DNA from: UBA4615 sp044342535
Lineage (GTDB): Bacteria; Pseudomonadota; Gammaproteobacteria; Burkholderiales; Burkholderiaceae_E
Direction of reading: 5' to 3'
Assembly: GCA_044342535.1 (NCBI GenBank)
Contig: JBIIPQ010000117.1
Location: forward strand, 1-11,054
Length of the DNA: 11,054 bases
The translations under genes and the position numbers were made by a program. Positions 1-7,998 of this stretch are shown here, in pieces; position 1 is the stretch's first letter, and every line of letters starts with the position of its first letter. The notes under the pieces are model-generated. The model had not been told where the DNA came from. It saw only the letters and a program-made list of their open reading frames with translations, and did not search any database.

Positions 1-1
1 G

Positions 2-3000
2 CTCACCGAGATCCGCGCGCGGCTGCGCTACCTCGGCGACGTCGGCCTGGCCTACCTGACCCTCGACCGCCAGTCGCGCACGCTGTCCGGCGGAGAGGTC
101 CAGCGGATCAACCTCACCACCGCGCTCGGCACCTCGCTGGTCAATACGCTGTTCGTGCTCGACGAGCCCTCCATCGGCCTGCATCCGCGCGACATGAACC
201 GCGTGATCGGCGTGATGAAGCGGCTGCGCGACGCCGGCAACTCGCTGGTCGTCGTCGAGCACGACCCGCAGGTGATGTTCGCCGCCGACCGCATGCTCGA
301 CATCGGCCCCGGCCCGGGCGAGCGCGGCGGCCAGATCGTCTACTGGGGCGAGCCCGAAGGCCTGCGCCACGCCCAGACCCTGACCGGCGACTACCTGTCG
401 GGGCGCAAGACCATCCCGGCGTCGCAACTCGCGCCGGTCACCGCATCGACGCCCAAGCTGGTGCTCGAGGGCGCGCGCGAGCACAACCTGCGCAACGTCT
501 CCGTGCAGATCCCCCTCGGGCGGCTGGTCTGCCTGACCGGCGTGTCCGGCAGCGGCAAGTCGACGCTGATGCAGGACGTGCTGCTGCCGGCGCTGCTCAA
601 GGCCAAGGGCAAGCCGAGCGAGACGCCCGGTGCCTACGACCGCTTGCTCGGCGACGACTGGCTCGAGGACGTGGTCTTCGTCGACCAGTCGCCGATCGGC
701 AAGACCACGCGCTCGAACCCGGTCAGCTACGTCGGTGCCTTCGATGCGATCCGCAAGCGCTTCGCCAACGCCGACATCTCGAAGGAGCGCGGCTACACCG
801 CCGGCACCTTCAGCTTCAACTCGGGCGACGGCCGCTGCCCGACCTGCGGCGGCAACGGCTTCGAGCACGTCGAGATGCAGTTCCTCTCGGACGTCTACCT
901 GCGCTGCCCCGACTGCGACGGCCGGCGGTATCGCCAGGAGATCCTCGAGGTCGTGGTCCGCGGCCGCGGCACCGAGCGCTCGGTCGCCGACGTGCTCGAG
1001 ATGACGGTGCACGAGGCGCTCGCCTTCTTCGGCGCCGACTGGGAGATCTCGCCGCGGCTGCAGCCGCTCGAGGACGTCGGCCTCGACTACCTGCGCCTGG
1101 GCCAGCCGGTGCCGACCCTGTCGGGCGGCGAGGCGCAGCGCCTGAAGCTCGCCGGCTTCCTCGCCGAGGCCGCGAGCAAGGGCCACGACAAGGCCCGCAG
1201 CCGGCGCGGCTCGCTGTTCCTGTTCGACGAGCCGACCACCGGCCTGCACTTCGACGACGTCGCCCGGCTGCTGCGCGCGCTGCGCAAGCTGCTCGCGGCC
1301 GGCCACTCGCTGCTGGTGATCGAGCACAACCTCGACGTGATCCGCGCGTCCGACTGGATCATCGACCTCGGTCCAGACGGCGGCGACGCCGGCGGCGACA
1401 TCGTCGCGGTCGGCACGCCGGACACCATCACGGCGCACCCGACCAGCGTCACCGGCCAGTCGCTGCGCGAGTACGCGGTGCAGCTCGCCGAGTCGGCCGC
1501 GATCGCGGCCCGGCCGCCGGCGCCGCCGGTGCTCGCGGCCGCCGACGCGGCGCTCGACGATCCGGGCGCGCCGCTGCAGACGCTGCTGAGGCAGCGCGCC
1601 CGCGATTCGATCTTCGTGCACAACGCACGCGAGCACAACCTGAAGAACGTCGACGTCGAGGTGCCGCGCAACCGCATGACGGTGATCACCGGCGTCTCGG
1701 GCAGCGGCAAGTCCACGCTCGCCTTCGACGTGATCTTCGGCGAGGGCCAGCGCCGCTACCTCGAGTCGCTGAACGCCTACGCGCGGCAGTTCGTGCAGCC
1801 CGCCTCGCGGCCCGACGTCGACGGCGTCTACGGCATCCCGCCGACCGTCGCGATCGAGCAGCGCACCTCGCGCGGCGGCCGCAAGAGCACGGTCGCGACG
1901 CTGACCGAGATCTACCACTTCCTGCGCCTGCTCTACGTCAAGCTCGGCCGGCAGTACTGCCCGAAGGACGACACCGCCATCGAGCCGCAGACCTTCGACG
2001 CCATCGTCGCGCGTGTGCTCCGCGAGCATCGGGGCGAGCGCATCGGCGTGCTGGCACCACTGGTCGTCGGTCGCAAGGGCCTGTACACCGACCTCGCGAA
2101 ATGGGCGGCGGCGCGCGGCCACACCCACCTGAGGGTCGACAAGCGCTTCCTGCCGACCGCGAAGTTCCCGCGGCTGGACCGCTACGTCGAGCACGACATC
2201 GAGCTGCCGGTGGCCGATCTGGTGGTCTCGGCCGACCGCGAGCCTGCACTGCGCGACGCGTTGCGCGACGCGCTGCACCACGGCAAGGGCATCGTCATGA
2301 TCGCCGCCGGACTGGACGCGCTCGAGGCCGCCATCGCGCGCGGCGATGCGAGCGGCGAGACCGCGCCGCTCGCCACCACCATCCATTCGACCAAGCGCGC
2401 CTGCTCGACCTGCGGCACCAGCTATCCCGAGCTCGACCCGCGGCTCTTCTCGTTCAACTCCAAGCACGGCTGGTGCACCGCCTGCCTGGGCGCCGGACTG
2501 GAGACCGTCGGCCGCATCAAGGACGACGAGCTGACCCCCGGCATGGAAGGCGAGACCGACGCCGGCGTCGAGTACACCGATGCGCCCTGCCCGGCCTGTG
2601 CGGGCAAGCGCCTGAACCCGGTGGCGCTCGCCGTGCGGCTGCGGGAGCTGTCGATCGCCGAGCTGACCGCGCTCGCCGTCGACGACACCCGCGGCTGGGT
2701 CGACGGCCTGGCGTTCGTCGGCCGCGAGGCCGAGATCGGGCGCGACGTGGTCGCCGAGATCGGCTCGCGGCTGCGCTTCCTGTCCGACGTGGGCCTGGGC
2801 TACCTGTCGCTCGCACGGGCCGCACCCACGCTGTCCGGCGGCGAGGCCCAGCGCATCCGGCTCGCCGCGCAGCTCGGCTCGAACCTGCAGGGCGTGTGCT
2901 ACGTGCTCGACGAGCCGACGATCGGCCTGCATCCGCGCGACAACCGCGTGCTGCTCGATACCCTCGAGGCGCTGCGCGACAAGGGCAACACGCTGCTGGT

Positions 3001-4291
3001 CGTCGAGCACGACGAGGAGACGATCCGCCGCGCCGACAACGTCATCGACATCGGCCCGGGCGCCGGCACCCAGGGCGGACACATCGTCGCGACCGGTCAT
3101 CACGAGGCGCTGGTCCTCAACCCGGAGAGCCTCACCGGCCGCTTCCTGTTCCAGCCGCTGCAGCACCCGCTGCAGCCGCCGCGCCCGGTGACGCCCGACG
3201 GCCCGGCGATCTCGGTGCAAGGCGCGACGCTGCACAACCTCAAGGGCGTCGACGCCCGCGTGCCGCTCGCGCGGCTGACCGTCGTCACCGGCGTATCCGG
3301 CTCGGGCAAGTCCACCTTGGCCCGCGACGTGCTGCTGGCCAACATGCAGGCGATCGTCACCGCCCGCAACACCGGCCGCGCCGGCGCGGCGCGCGCGCTC
3401 GGCCTGATCGCCGCACCGGTCGGCTGTGCGTCGATCGAAGGCAGCGAGCCCATCGGCCGCGTCCTCGAGGTCGACCAGACCCCGATCGGCAAGACGCCGC
3501 GCTCCTGCCCGGCCACCTACGTCGGCTTCTGGGACGCGATCCGCCGGCTGTTCGCCGACACCACCGAGGCCCGCGTGCGGGGCTACGAGGCGGCGCGCTT
3601 CTCGTTCAACACCGGCGCCGGCCGCTGCCCCGCCTGCGAGGGCCAGGGCGTGCAGACGATCGAGATGAGCTTCCTGCCCGACGTGAAGGTGCTGTGCGAC
3701 GTCTGCCGCGGCCAGCGCTTCAACCGCGAGACGCTGCAGGTCACCCTGCGCGGCAAGTCGGTGGGCGAGGTGCTGGCGATGAGCGTCGACGAGGCGCTCC
3801 CCTTCTTCACCGCGCACCCGTCGATCGCGCATCCGCTCAAGCTGCTGCAGGACGTGGGGCTCGGCTACCTGACGCTCGGCCAGCCGAGCCCGACCCTGTC
3901 GGGCGGCGAGGCGCAGCGCATCAAGCTGGTCACCGAGCTCGCCAAGGTCCGCGACGGCGGGGCCGGTGCACCGTCGCGCTTCGCGCCGGTCCATTCGCTG
4001 TACGTGCTCGACGAGCCGACGGTGGGCCTGCACATGGCCGACGTCGACCGCCTGATCCGCGTGCTGCACCGGCTGGTCGACGCGGGCAACACGCTGGTGG
4101 TCATCGAGCACGACGTCGACCTGTGGGCCGAGGCCGACTGGATCCTGGACCTCGGGCCCGAGGGTGGCGACGGCGGCGGACGGATCGTCGACCAGGGACC
4201 GCCGGTGGAACTGGCCCGCCGCGCGGCGAGCCATACCGGGCGGGTGCTGAGCGAGTTCTACGCGGCGCGGGCGGGGCGGCGGGCGGCCTGA
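2..4291 (+). CDS. uvrA: Tandem (two-unit) UvrA-family excinuclease ATPase, 5' end missing
   Basis: UvrA proteins are ABC-type ATPases that recognise damaged DNA and load UvrB in nucleotide excision repair. The frame is open from base 2 with no start in view, so the N-terminus lies to the left; 1429 residues are visible, numbered here from base 2. Unit 1 shows the end of its first ATPase half (LSGGE 28-32, Walker B VLDEP from 52) and a full second half: Walker A GVSGSGKST 180-188, zinc cysteines C279/C282 and C302/C305, LSGGEAQR 373, LFLFDEP 405. After an Ala/Pro-rich linker (about 495-525) comes a complete unit 2: Walker A 564, a UvrB-binding-like insertion, zinc cysteines C801/C804 and C825/C828, LSGGEAQR 944, VLDEP 968, Walker A 1097, C1209/C1212 and C1232/C1235, LSGGEAQR 1299, LYVLDEP 1333. 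Canonical UvrA has about 940 residues and two ATPase halves; this chain has four. Long UvrA homologues of about 1900 residues are known in betaproteobacteria. All visible nucleotide and zinc motifs look intact, so it is probably active; whether it replaces or supplements a normal UvrA cannot be told here. Confidence 0.93.
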   Translation, partial: LTEIRARLRYLGDVGLAYLTLDRQSRTLSGGEVQRINLTTALGTSLVNTLFVLDEPSIGLHPRDMNRVIGVMKRLRDAGNSLVVVEHDPQVMFAADRMLDIGPGPGERGGQIVYWGEPEGLRHAQTLTGDYLSGRKTIPASQLAPVTASTPKLVLEGAREHNLRNVSVQIPLGRLVCLTGVSGSGKSTLMQDVLLPALLKAKGKPSETPGAYDRLLGDDWLEDVVFVDQSPIGKTTRSNPVSYVGAFDAIRKRFANADISKERGYTAGTFSFNSGDGRCPTCGGNGFEHVEMQFLSDVYLRCPDCDGRRYRQEILEVVVRGRGTERSVADVLEMTVHEALAFFGADWEISPRLQPLEDVGLDYLRLGQPVPTLSGGEAQRLKLAGFLAEAASKGHDKARSRRGSLFLFDEPTTGLHFDDVARLLRALRKLLAAGHSLLVIEHNLDVIRASDWIIDLGPDGGDAGGDIVAVGTPDTITAHPTSVTGQSLREYAVQLAESAAIAARPPAPPVLAAADAALDDPGAPLQTLLRQRARDSIFVHNAREHNLKNVDVEVPRNRMTVITGVSGSGKSTLAFDVIFGEGQRRYLESLNAYARQFVQPASRPDVDGVYGIPPTVAIEQRTSRGGRKSTVATLTEIYHFLRLLYVKLGRQYCPKDDTAIEPQTFDAIVARVLREHRGERIGVLAPLVVGRKGLYTDLAKWAAARGHTHLRVDKRFLPTAKFPRLDRYVEHDIELPVADLVVSADREPALRDALRDALHHGKGIVMIAAGLDALEAAIARGDASGETAPLATTIHSTKRACSTCGTSYPELDPRLFSFNSKHGWCTACLGAGLETVGRIKDDELTPGMEGETDAGVEYTDAPCPACAGKRLNPVALAVRLRELSIAELTALAVDDTRGWVDGLAFVGREAEIGRDVVAEIGSRLRFLSDVGLGYLSLARAAPTLSGGEAQRIRLAAQLGSNLQGVCYVLDEPTIGLHPRDNRVLLDTLEALRDKGNTLLVVEHDEETIRRADNVIDIGPGAGTQGGHIVATGHHEALVLNPESLTGRFLFQPLQHPLQPPRPVTPDGPAISVQGATLHNLKGVDARVPLARLTVVTGVSGSGKSTLARDVLLANMQAIVTARNTGRAGAARALGLIAAPVGCASIEGSEPIGRVLEVDQTPIGKTPRSCPATYVGFWDAIRRLFADTTEARVRGYEAARFSFNTGAGRCPACEGQGVQTIEMSFLPDVKVLCDVCRGQRFNRETLQVTLRGKSVGEVLAMSVDEALPFFTAHPSIAHPLKLLQDVGLGYLTLGQPSPTLSGGEAQRIKLVTELAKVRDGGAGAPSRFAPVHSLYVLDEPTVGLHMADVDRLIRVLHRLVDAGNTLVVIEHDVDLWAEADWILDLGPEGGDGGGRIVDQGPPVELARRAASHTGRVLSEFYAARAGRRAA

Positions 4292-4788
4292 ATCGGCGCG
4301 CGCCCGTCGTCGCCGAGCGCCCGCTCGAGCCGCAGCAAATGCGTCTTGCGCGGCAGCCCGCCGGCGTAGCCGGTCAGCGCGCCGTTGCTGCCGACCACGC
4401 GGTGGCAGGGCACGAAGATCGACACCGGATTGCGGCCGACGGCCGCGCCCACCGCACGGACCGCGGCGGGCGAGCCGACCCGGCGTGCGAGCTCGCCATA
4501 GCTGATGGTCTCGCCGCGCGGGATGTCGAGCAATGCGCGCCAGACCGCGACCTGGAAGCGGGTGCCGGCGAAGGCGATCGGCACCTCGAACGGCTCCTCC
4601 ATGCCCTGGAAGTAACGTTCGATACGATCGGCCGTCTGCCGCGCGATCGGATGCGCATCGTCGACGCGCCAGTGCGGCGCGATCGTCGGCTGGTCCTTCT
4701 GGCCGACGAAGTACAGGCCGAGCAGCGCGTCGTCGTCGAAGGTCAGCAGGATCTCGCCGAGCGGGCTGGGTCGCAGCGCATGTTTCAT
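4258..4788 (-). CDS. ogt: Methylated-DNA--protein-cysteine methyltransferase (Ogt/MGMT type)
   Basis: This suicide enzyme moves the methyl group from O6-methylguanine (and O4-methylthymine) in DNA onto its own cysteine. The 176-residue product has the family's usual length: an N-terminal ribonuclease-H-like domain (about 1-75) and a C-terminal helix-turn-helix active domain. The motif IFVPCHRVV contains the acceptor C128 with H129; R111 in the AVRAVG segment is the expected arginine finger, and Y97 in TISYGELA and GLPRKTHLL near 144-152 are further family marks. Start ATG is set by the overlap with the upstream gene (ATGA: this ATG, that TGA) and by an AAGGA ribosome site 4 nt upstream, so translation is probably coupled to the alkA fusion. 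The TAG stop lies inside the 3' end of the convergent uvrA gene, giving a 34-bp tail-to-tail overlap. The last 20 residues are Ala/Arg-rich and probably disordered. The fold and activity are clear; ogt versus C-terminal Ada-like naming is a matter of convention. Confidence 0.95.
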   Translation of the reverse strand: MKHALRPSPLGEILLTFDDDALLGLYFVGQKDQPTIAPHWRVDDAHPIARQTADRIERYFQGMEEPFEVPIAFAGTRFQVAVWRALLDIPRGETISYGELARRVGSPAAVRAVGAAVGRNPVSIFVPCHRVVGSNGALTGYAGGLPRKTHLLRLERALGDDGRAPIQAARRPARAA

Positions 4789-6329
4789 GATGTCCTTGCC
4801 TCGATCGGAGCGGGCGCGAGCGTGCGCCACAGGTGGATCACCGCATAGCCGCGCCACGGCCGCCAGGCCTCGGCCGCGGCCAGCGCCTCGCGCGGGGTCG
4901 CCACGCCCAGCGCCTTCATCACGCCGACGTCCGACGCGGGGAACGCGTCGGGCCAGCCGAGCGCGCGCATCGCCAGGTACTGCGCGGTCCAGTCGCCGAC
5001 GCCCGGGACCGCCTTCAGGCGCTCGACGGTCGCCGCGGCGTCGCCGTCGGGCTCGAGCCGCAGCGCGCCCTCGGCCAGCGCCCGGGCGAGCGCCACGATC
5101 GTCCGCGCGCGCTGGCCGGTCACGCCGAGCGCGCCGATCTCGGCGGGCTCGCGCCCGGCCATCGATGCGGCCGACGGAAACGCATGGCGCAGCGTCGGCC
5201 AGGGCGTGGCGACCGGCTCGCCGAACGCGGCCGCGAACCGTCCGGCGAGCGTGCGCGCGTGCTTCACGGTGATCTGCTGGCCCAGGATCGCGCGGACCAC
5301 GATCTCGAAGCCGTCGAACGCGCCCGGCAGCCGCGTGCCCTCGTGGCCGGCCGCGAGCGGACCGAGCGCCGACGCCACCTCGTCGGGCCGGCAGGCGAGG
5401 TCGAAGACGCGGCGCACCCGCGCGAGCACCGCCGGGATCGCACCGAGCAGCGCGGCATCGACGCGGACCTCGAGCAGGTGACGCGCGGCGCCGCGGCCGG
5501 CGGGACGGGCGACCTCGATCCAGCCGATGCGCTCGGCGCCGCGCGGCGCGGGCACGCGGACGATCCGCCGGTAGACCGGTTCGGGCGTCGCGCCGCGCCG
5601 ACCGGTCGCCGCCTGCGGCTCGACCGACTCCACCCCGTCGATCGCACGCTGCGCGAGGAAGCCCGAGAGCGCCGCCCAGTCGAACGGCGGCCGGTAGGCG
5701 AGCCGGAACACCAGCCCGGCCGCCGGATCGGCCGGCACCCCGGCCGCGCCGCGCGCCTGGCGCCGCAGGTCGGTCGGCGCCAGCCGATAGCGCGAGGCGA
5801 ACGCGTCGTTGAACCGGCGCAGGCTGGCGAAACCCGCCGCCAGCGCCACCTCGGTCACCGGCAGCGCGGTATCGGTCAGCAGCCGCTTGGCGAGCAGCAG
5901 CCGGTGCGTCTGCGCCCAGTCGATCGGCGAGACGCCGAACTGCGCATCGAAGACGCGACGCAGGTGCCGGTCGGTGACGCCGAGCCGGGCGGCGAGCGCG
6001 GGCAGGCCACCTTCGTCGAGCGCGCCCTCCTCGATCGCGGCCGCCACCGCCTGCGCGAGCCGCGCGGGCGCATCCACGCTCGCATGGCCGGGCGCGAGTT
6101 CGGGCCGGCAGCGCAGGCAGGGCCGGAAGCCCTGATGCTCGGCGCCCGCGGCGGTCGGGAAGAACCGGCAGTTCTCGCGTCGCGGCGTGCGCGCCGGGCA
6201 GACCGGACGGCAGTAGATGCCGGTGCTGGTCACGCCGACGAAGAAGCGCCCGTCGAAGCGCGCGTCGCGCGCGCACAGCCCGCGCCAGCAGGCGGCGGCA
6301 TCGACGGTTTGTGGCAGCATCGGGGACAT
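4785..6329 (-). CDS. alkA: Ada-type methyl-acceptor / AraC HTH / AlkA DNA-3-methyladenine glycosylase fusion
   Basis: The 514-residue product joins three parts. Residues about 10-80 are the Ada metal-binding domain: FFVGVTSTGIYCRPVC and GFRPCLRC supply C40, C44, C71 and C74, the zinc ligands of Ada, one of which (equivalent to E. coli Ada Cys38) takes a methyl from DNA phosphotriesters. Residues about 95-190 are an AraC-type double helix-turn-helix (LAARLGVTDRHLRRVF; VALAAGFASLRRFNDAF). Residues about 210-514 are AlkA: the N-terminal domain (YRPPFDWAALSGFLAQRA), ILGQQITVKHA, and the helix-hairpin-helix VPGVGDWTAQYLAMRA followed by the catalytic D467 in FPASD. AlkA removes 3-methyladenine and related bases, starting base excision repair. 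By analogy with Ada the front half may sense methylation and activate this operon; that is inference. It overlaps ogt by 4 bp. The start is uncertain: ATG 6329 is preferred, ATG 6320 would trim three residues, and ATG 6380 would add 17 basic residues and run into pgi, although it has a GGGGGAGG sequence upstream. Domain calls are secure. Confidence 0.92.
   Translation of the reverse strand: MSPMLPQTVDAAACWRGLCARDARFDGRFFVGVTSTGIYCRPVCPARTPRRENCRFFPTAAGAEHQGFRPCLRCRPELAPGHASVDAPARLAQAVAAAIEEGALDEGGLPALAARLGVTDRHLRRVFDAQFGVSPIDWAQTHRLLLAKRLLTDTALPVTEVALAAGFASLRRFNDAFASRYRLAPTDLRRQARGAAGVPADPAAGLVFRLAYRPPFDWAALSGFLAQRAIDGVESVEPQAATGRRGATPEPVYRRIVRVPAPRGAERIGWIEVARPAGRGAARHLLEVRVDAALLGAIPAVLARVRRVFDLACRPDEVASALGPLAAGHEGTRLPGAFDGFEIVVRAILGQQITVKHARTLAGRFAAAFGEPVATPWPTLRHAFPSAASMAGREPAEIGALGVTGQRARTIVALARALAEGALRLEPDGDAAATVERLKAVPGVGDWTAQYLAMRALGWPDAFPASDVGVMKALGVATPREALAAAEAWRPWRGYAVIHLWRTLAPAPIEARTS
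4793..4797 (-). promoter_or_regulatory. Ribosome binding site of ogt inside alkA
   Basis: On the minus strand AAGGA stands 4 nt before the ogt ATG, within the last codons of the upstream alkA fusion gene. It supports the start at 4788 and fits coupled translation through the 4-bp ATGA overlap. The spacing is a little short; an upstream GAGG (minus strand, about 4799-4802) could also pair with 16S rRNA. Confidence 0.55.
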
Positions 6330-6378
6330 GCGCCGGATTATCCGCGCGCCCTTCCCTCGTCGCTCGCCATTTCCGGAC
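6330..6378. promoter_or_regulatory. Divergent alkA-pgi spacer with possible -10 element for alkA
   Basis: This 49-bp spacer separates the divergent alkA fusion and pgi. On the minus strand GATAAT (6342-6337) matches the sigma70 -10 consensus in five of six positions and stands out in this GC-rich DNA; it ends 7 nt before the preferred alkA ATG. No good -35 hexamer is visible at 16-18 bp (best partial match has GAC at about 15 bp). The plus strand reads GATTAT over nearly the same bases, which could serve pgi with an untranslated leader of about 30 nt. Neither gene has a strong Shine-Dalgarno sequence at its chosen start. The promoter call rests on one hexamer, so it is tentative. Confidence 0.35.
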
Positions 6379-7950
6379 ATGACGACCGCAGCCTCCCCCG
6401 CGGATCACGCCGCCGCCCTCGACGCCCACCGACGCCGCATCGCGCCCGTCCACCTGCGCACGCTGCTCGCCGATCCGGCGCGCCCCGCCCGGCTGTCGCT
6501 CGAAGCGGGACCGCTGCACGCGGACGTCTCGCGGCAGAAGCTCGACGACGCCATCCTCGCCGAGCTGGCCGCCTGGGCGCACGCCTGCGGCTTCGAGGCG
6601 CGGCGCGACGCGCTGTTCTCGGGCGCCATCGCCAATCCGACCGAAGGCCGTCCGGCACTGCATACCGCGCTGCGCGGCGTAGGCGGCGACGCCGCGGTCG
6701 CATCGGACGTCGCCGCGCAGCGGCGCCGGACCATCGCGCTCGCCGAGCGCCTGCGGGGCGGCGGCCTGCCCGGCTTTCGCGGCACACCGCTCGGCGCACT
6801 CGTCTGCCTGGGCATCGGCGGCTCGGACCTCGGCCCCCGGCTCGTCTGCGACGCGCTGCGCGCACGCGGCGACTTCGACGTCCGCTACGTCGCCAACGTC
6901 GATCCCGACGACCTCGACCGCGAGCTCGACGGCCTCGACCCGGCCACCACCGCGTTCGCGGTCGTCTCCAAGACCTTCACCACGCGCGAGACCCTCGCCA
7001 ACGCCGATGCGGCCCGCGCCTGGCTGGTCGCCGGAGGCTGCCCGCCGGACAGCGCCGCGGCACAGTTCATCGCCGTCACGGCCGCCCCGGACGCCGCGCG
7101 CCGCCGGGGGTTCCTGCCCGAGCTGATGCTCGAGTTCCGCGAGTGGGTCGGCGGACGCTATTCACTGTGGTCGAGCGTCGGATTCGGCATCGCCGTGCGC
7201 TGCGGCGCCACCGCCTTCGAGGCGCTGCTCGACGGCGCCGCCGTGATCGACCGCCACTTCCGCGACACGCCCCTGGCCGCCAACCTGCCGGCCCGGCTCG
7301 GACTGGTCTCGGTCTGGAACCGCGCCTTCCTCGGCCTGCCGACGCAGGCGATCATCCCGTACGCCGAGCGGCTGCGGCTTCTGCCCGCGTGGGCGCAGCA
7401 GCTGGTGATGGAGAGCAACGGCAAGTCGGCCACCCTGCAGGGCACGCGCATCGAGCGGCCCACCTCGCCGGTCGTCTGGGGCACCTCGGGCACGAACGCC
7501 CAGCACTCGTTCTTCCAGCAGCTGCACCAGGGCCCGGACGTCGTGCCGGTCGACTTCATCGTGGCCCGCGAGTCCCGCACCCCGCCGACCGCCGCCGGCA
7601 ACGACCGCCATCGGATCCTGGTCGCCAACTGCCTCGCCCAGGCCGCGGCCCTCGCGCTCGGCCGCGACGCGCCCGACGGCGACCTGCACCGCCACTTCCC
7701 CGGCGATCGCCCGAGCACCCTGATCACGCTGCCCCGGCTCGACGCCGCCTCGCTCGGTGCGCTGCTCGCCTGCTGGGAACACGCGACCTTCACCGCCGCG
7801 GTGGTGCTCGGCATCAATCCGTTCGACCAGTTCGGCGTCGAGTACGGCAAGGTCATGGCCGGCACGGTCGAGCGCCTGATGTCCGGCGAGGCACCGGACG
7901 GGCTCGACGCGGCCACGCTCGCCTCGGCCACCCTGCTGAAGCCCAGCTGA
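6379..7950 (+). CDS. pgi: Glucose-6-phosphate isomerase
   Basis: This enzyme interconverts glucose 6-phosphate and fructose 6-phosphate in glycolysis and gluconeogenesis in the cytoplasm. The 523-residue product spans the whole family (E. coli Pgi is 549). Visible marks in order: the sugar-phosphate-binding loop LGIGGSDLGPRL (about 150), SKTFTT (about 195), the first family signature WVGGRYSLWSSVG (about 255), MESNGKS with catalytic E345, GTNAQHSFFQQLHQG with H376, and the second signature GINPFDQFGVEYGK with K491. These are the residues expected for ring opening and the enediol mechanism. Start ATG 6379 gives the N-terminus MTTAASPADHAAAL, normal for the family; an in-frame ATG at 6328 would add 17 residues (MRRIIRAPF...) and collide with the alkA start. 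Neither start has a clear ribosome site. The neighbouring repair and copper genes have no evident functional link to it, so it is probably its own transcription unit, ended by the hairpin at 7961-7982. Confidence 0.96.
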   Translation: MTTAASPADHAAALDAHRRRIAPVHLRTLLADPARPARLSLEAGPLHADVSRQKLDDAILAELAAWAHACGFEARRDALFSGAIANPTEGRPALHTALRGVGGDAAVASDVAAQRRRTIALAERLRGGGLPGFRGTPLGALVCLGIGGSDLGPRLVCDALRARGDFDVRYVANVDPDDLDRELDGLDPATTAFAVVSKTFTTRETLANADAARAWLVAGGCPPDSAAAQFIAVTAAPDAARRRGFLPELMLEFREWVGGRYSLWSSVGFGIAVRCGATAFEALLDGAAVIDRHFRDTPLAANLPARLGLVSVWNRAFLGLPTQAIIPYAERLRLLPAWAQQLVMESNGKSATLQGTRIERPTSPVVWGTSGTNAQHSFFQQLHQGPDVVPVDFIVARESRTPPTAAGNDRHRILVANCLAQAAALALGRDAPDGDLHRHFPGDRPSTLITLPRLDAASLGALLACWEHATFTAAVVLGINPFDQFGVEYGKVMAGTVERLMSGEAPDGLDAATLASATLLKPS

Positions 7951-7960
7951 CGGGCGGACG

Positions 7961-7982
7961 CCCCGCGGTCCGAACCACGGGG
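7961..7982. terminator. GC hairpin between convergent pgi and copZ, probable terminator
   Basis: Two 9-nt arms, CCCCGCGGT and ACCACGGGG, enclose a 4-nt loop (CCGA). Read from the plus strand the stem has one C-A mismatch; read from the minus strand the same position becomes a U-G wobble, giving an unbroken 9-bp stem with loop UCGG. It lies 10 nt after the pgi stop and 16 nt after the copZ stop. No U-tract follows on either side, so it is not a textbook intrinsic terminator; it may act as a U-less terminator or a 3'-end stabiliser, more effectively for copZ than for pgi. Confidence 0.5.
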
Positions 7983-7998
7983 CCAGGCGGGCGACCGG

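Noticed and set aside
2101..4848. 915-codon plus-strand open frame overlapping uvrA and ogt
   Set aside because: The translation is an Arg/Ala/Gly/Pro-rich run with no domain. It is a shadow of the uvrA frame, where stop codons are rare because of the high GC.
6330..6378. Ada-box-like sequence before the alkA fusion
   Set aside because: The minus strand has AGGGCGCG, which matches the E. coli Ada box AAAGCGCA at only 5 of 8 positions; in this GC-rich DNA that is expected by chance.
4789..6663. Long minus-strand frame upstream of and in frame with ogt, giving an 801-residue protein
   Set aside because: The upstream part is out-of-frame alkA with no domain. The ogt ATG at 4788 has a ribosome site and the family's normal N-terminus.
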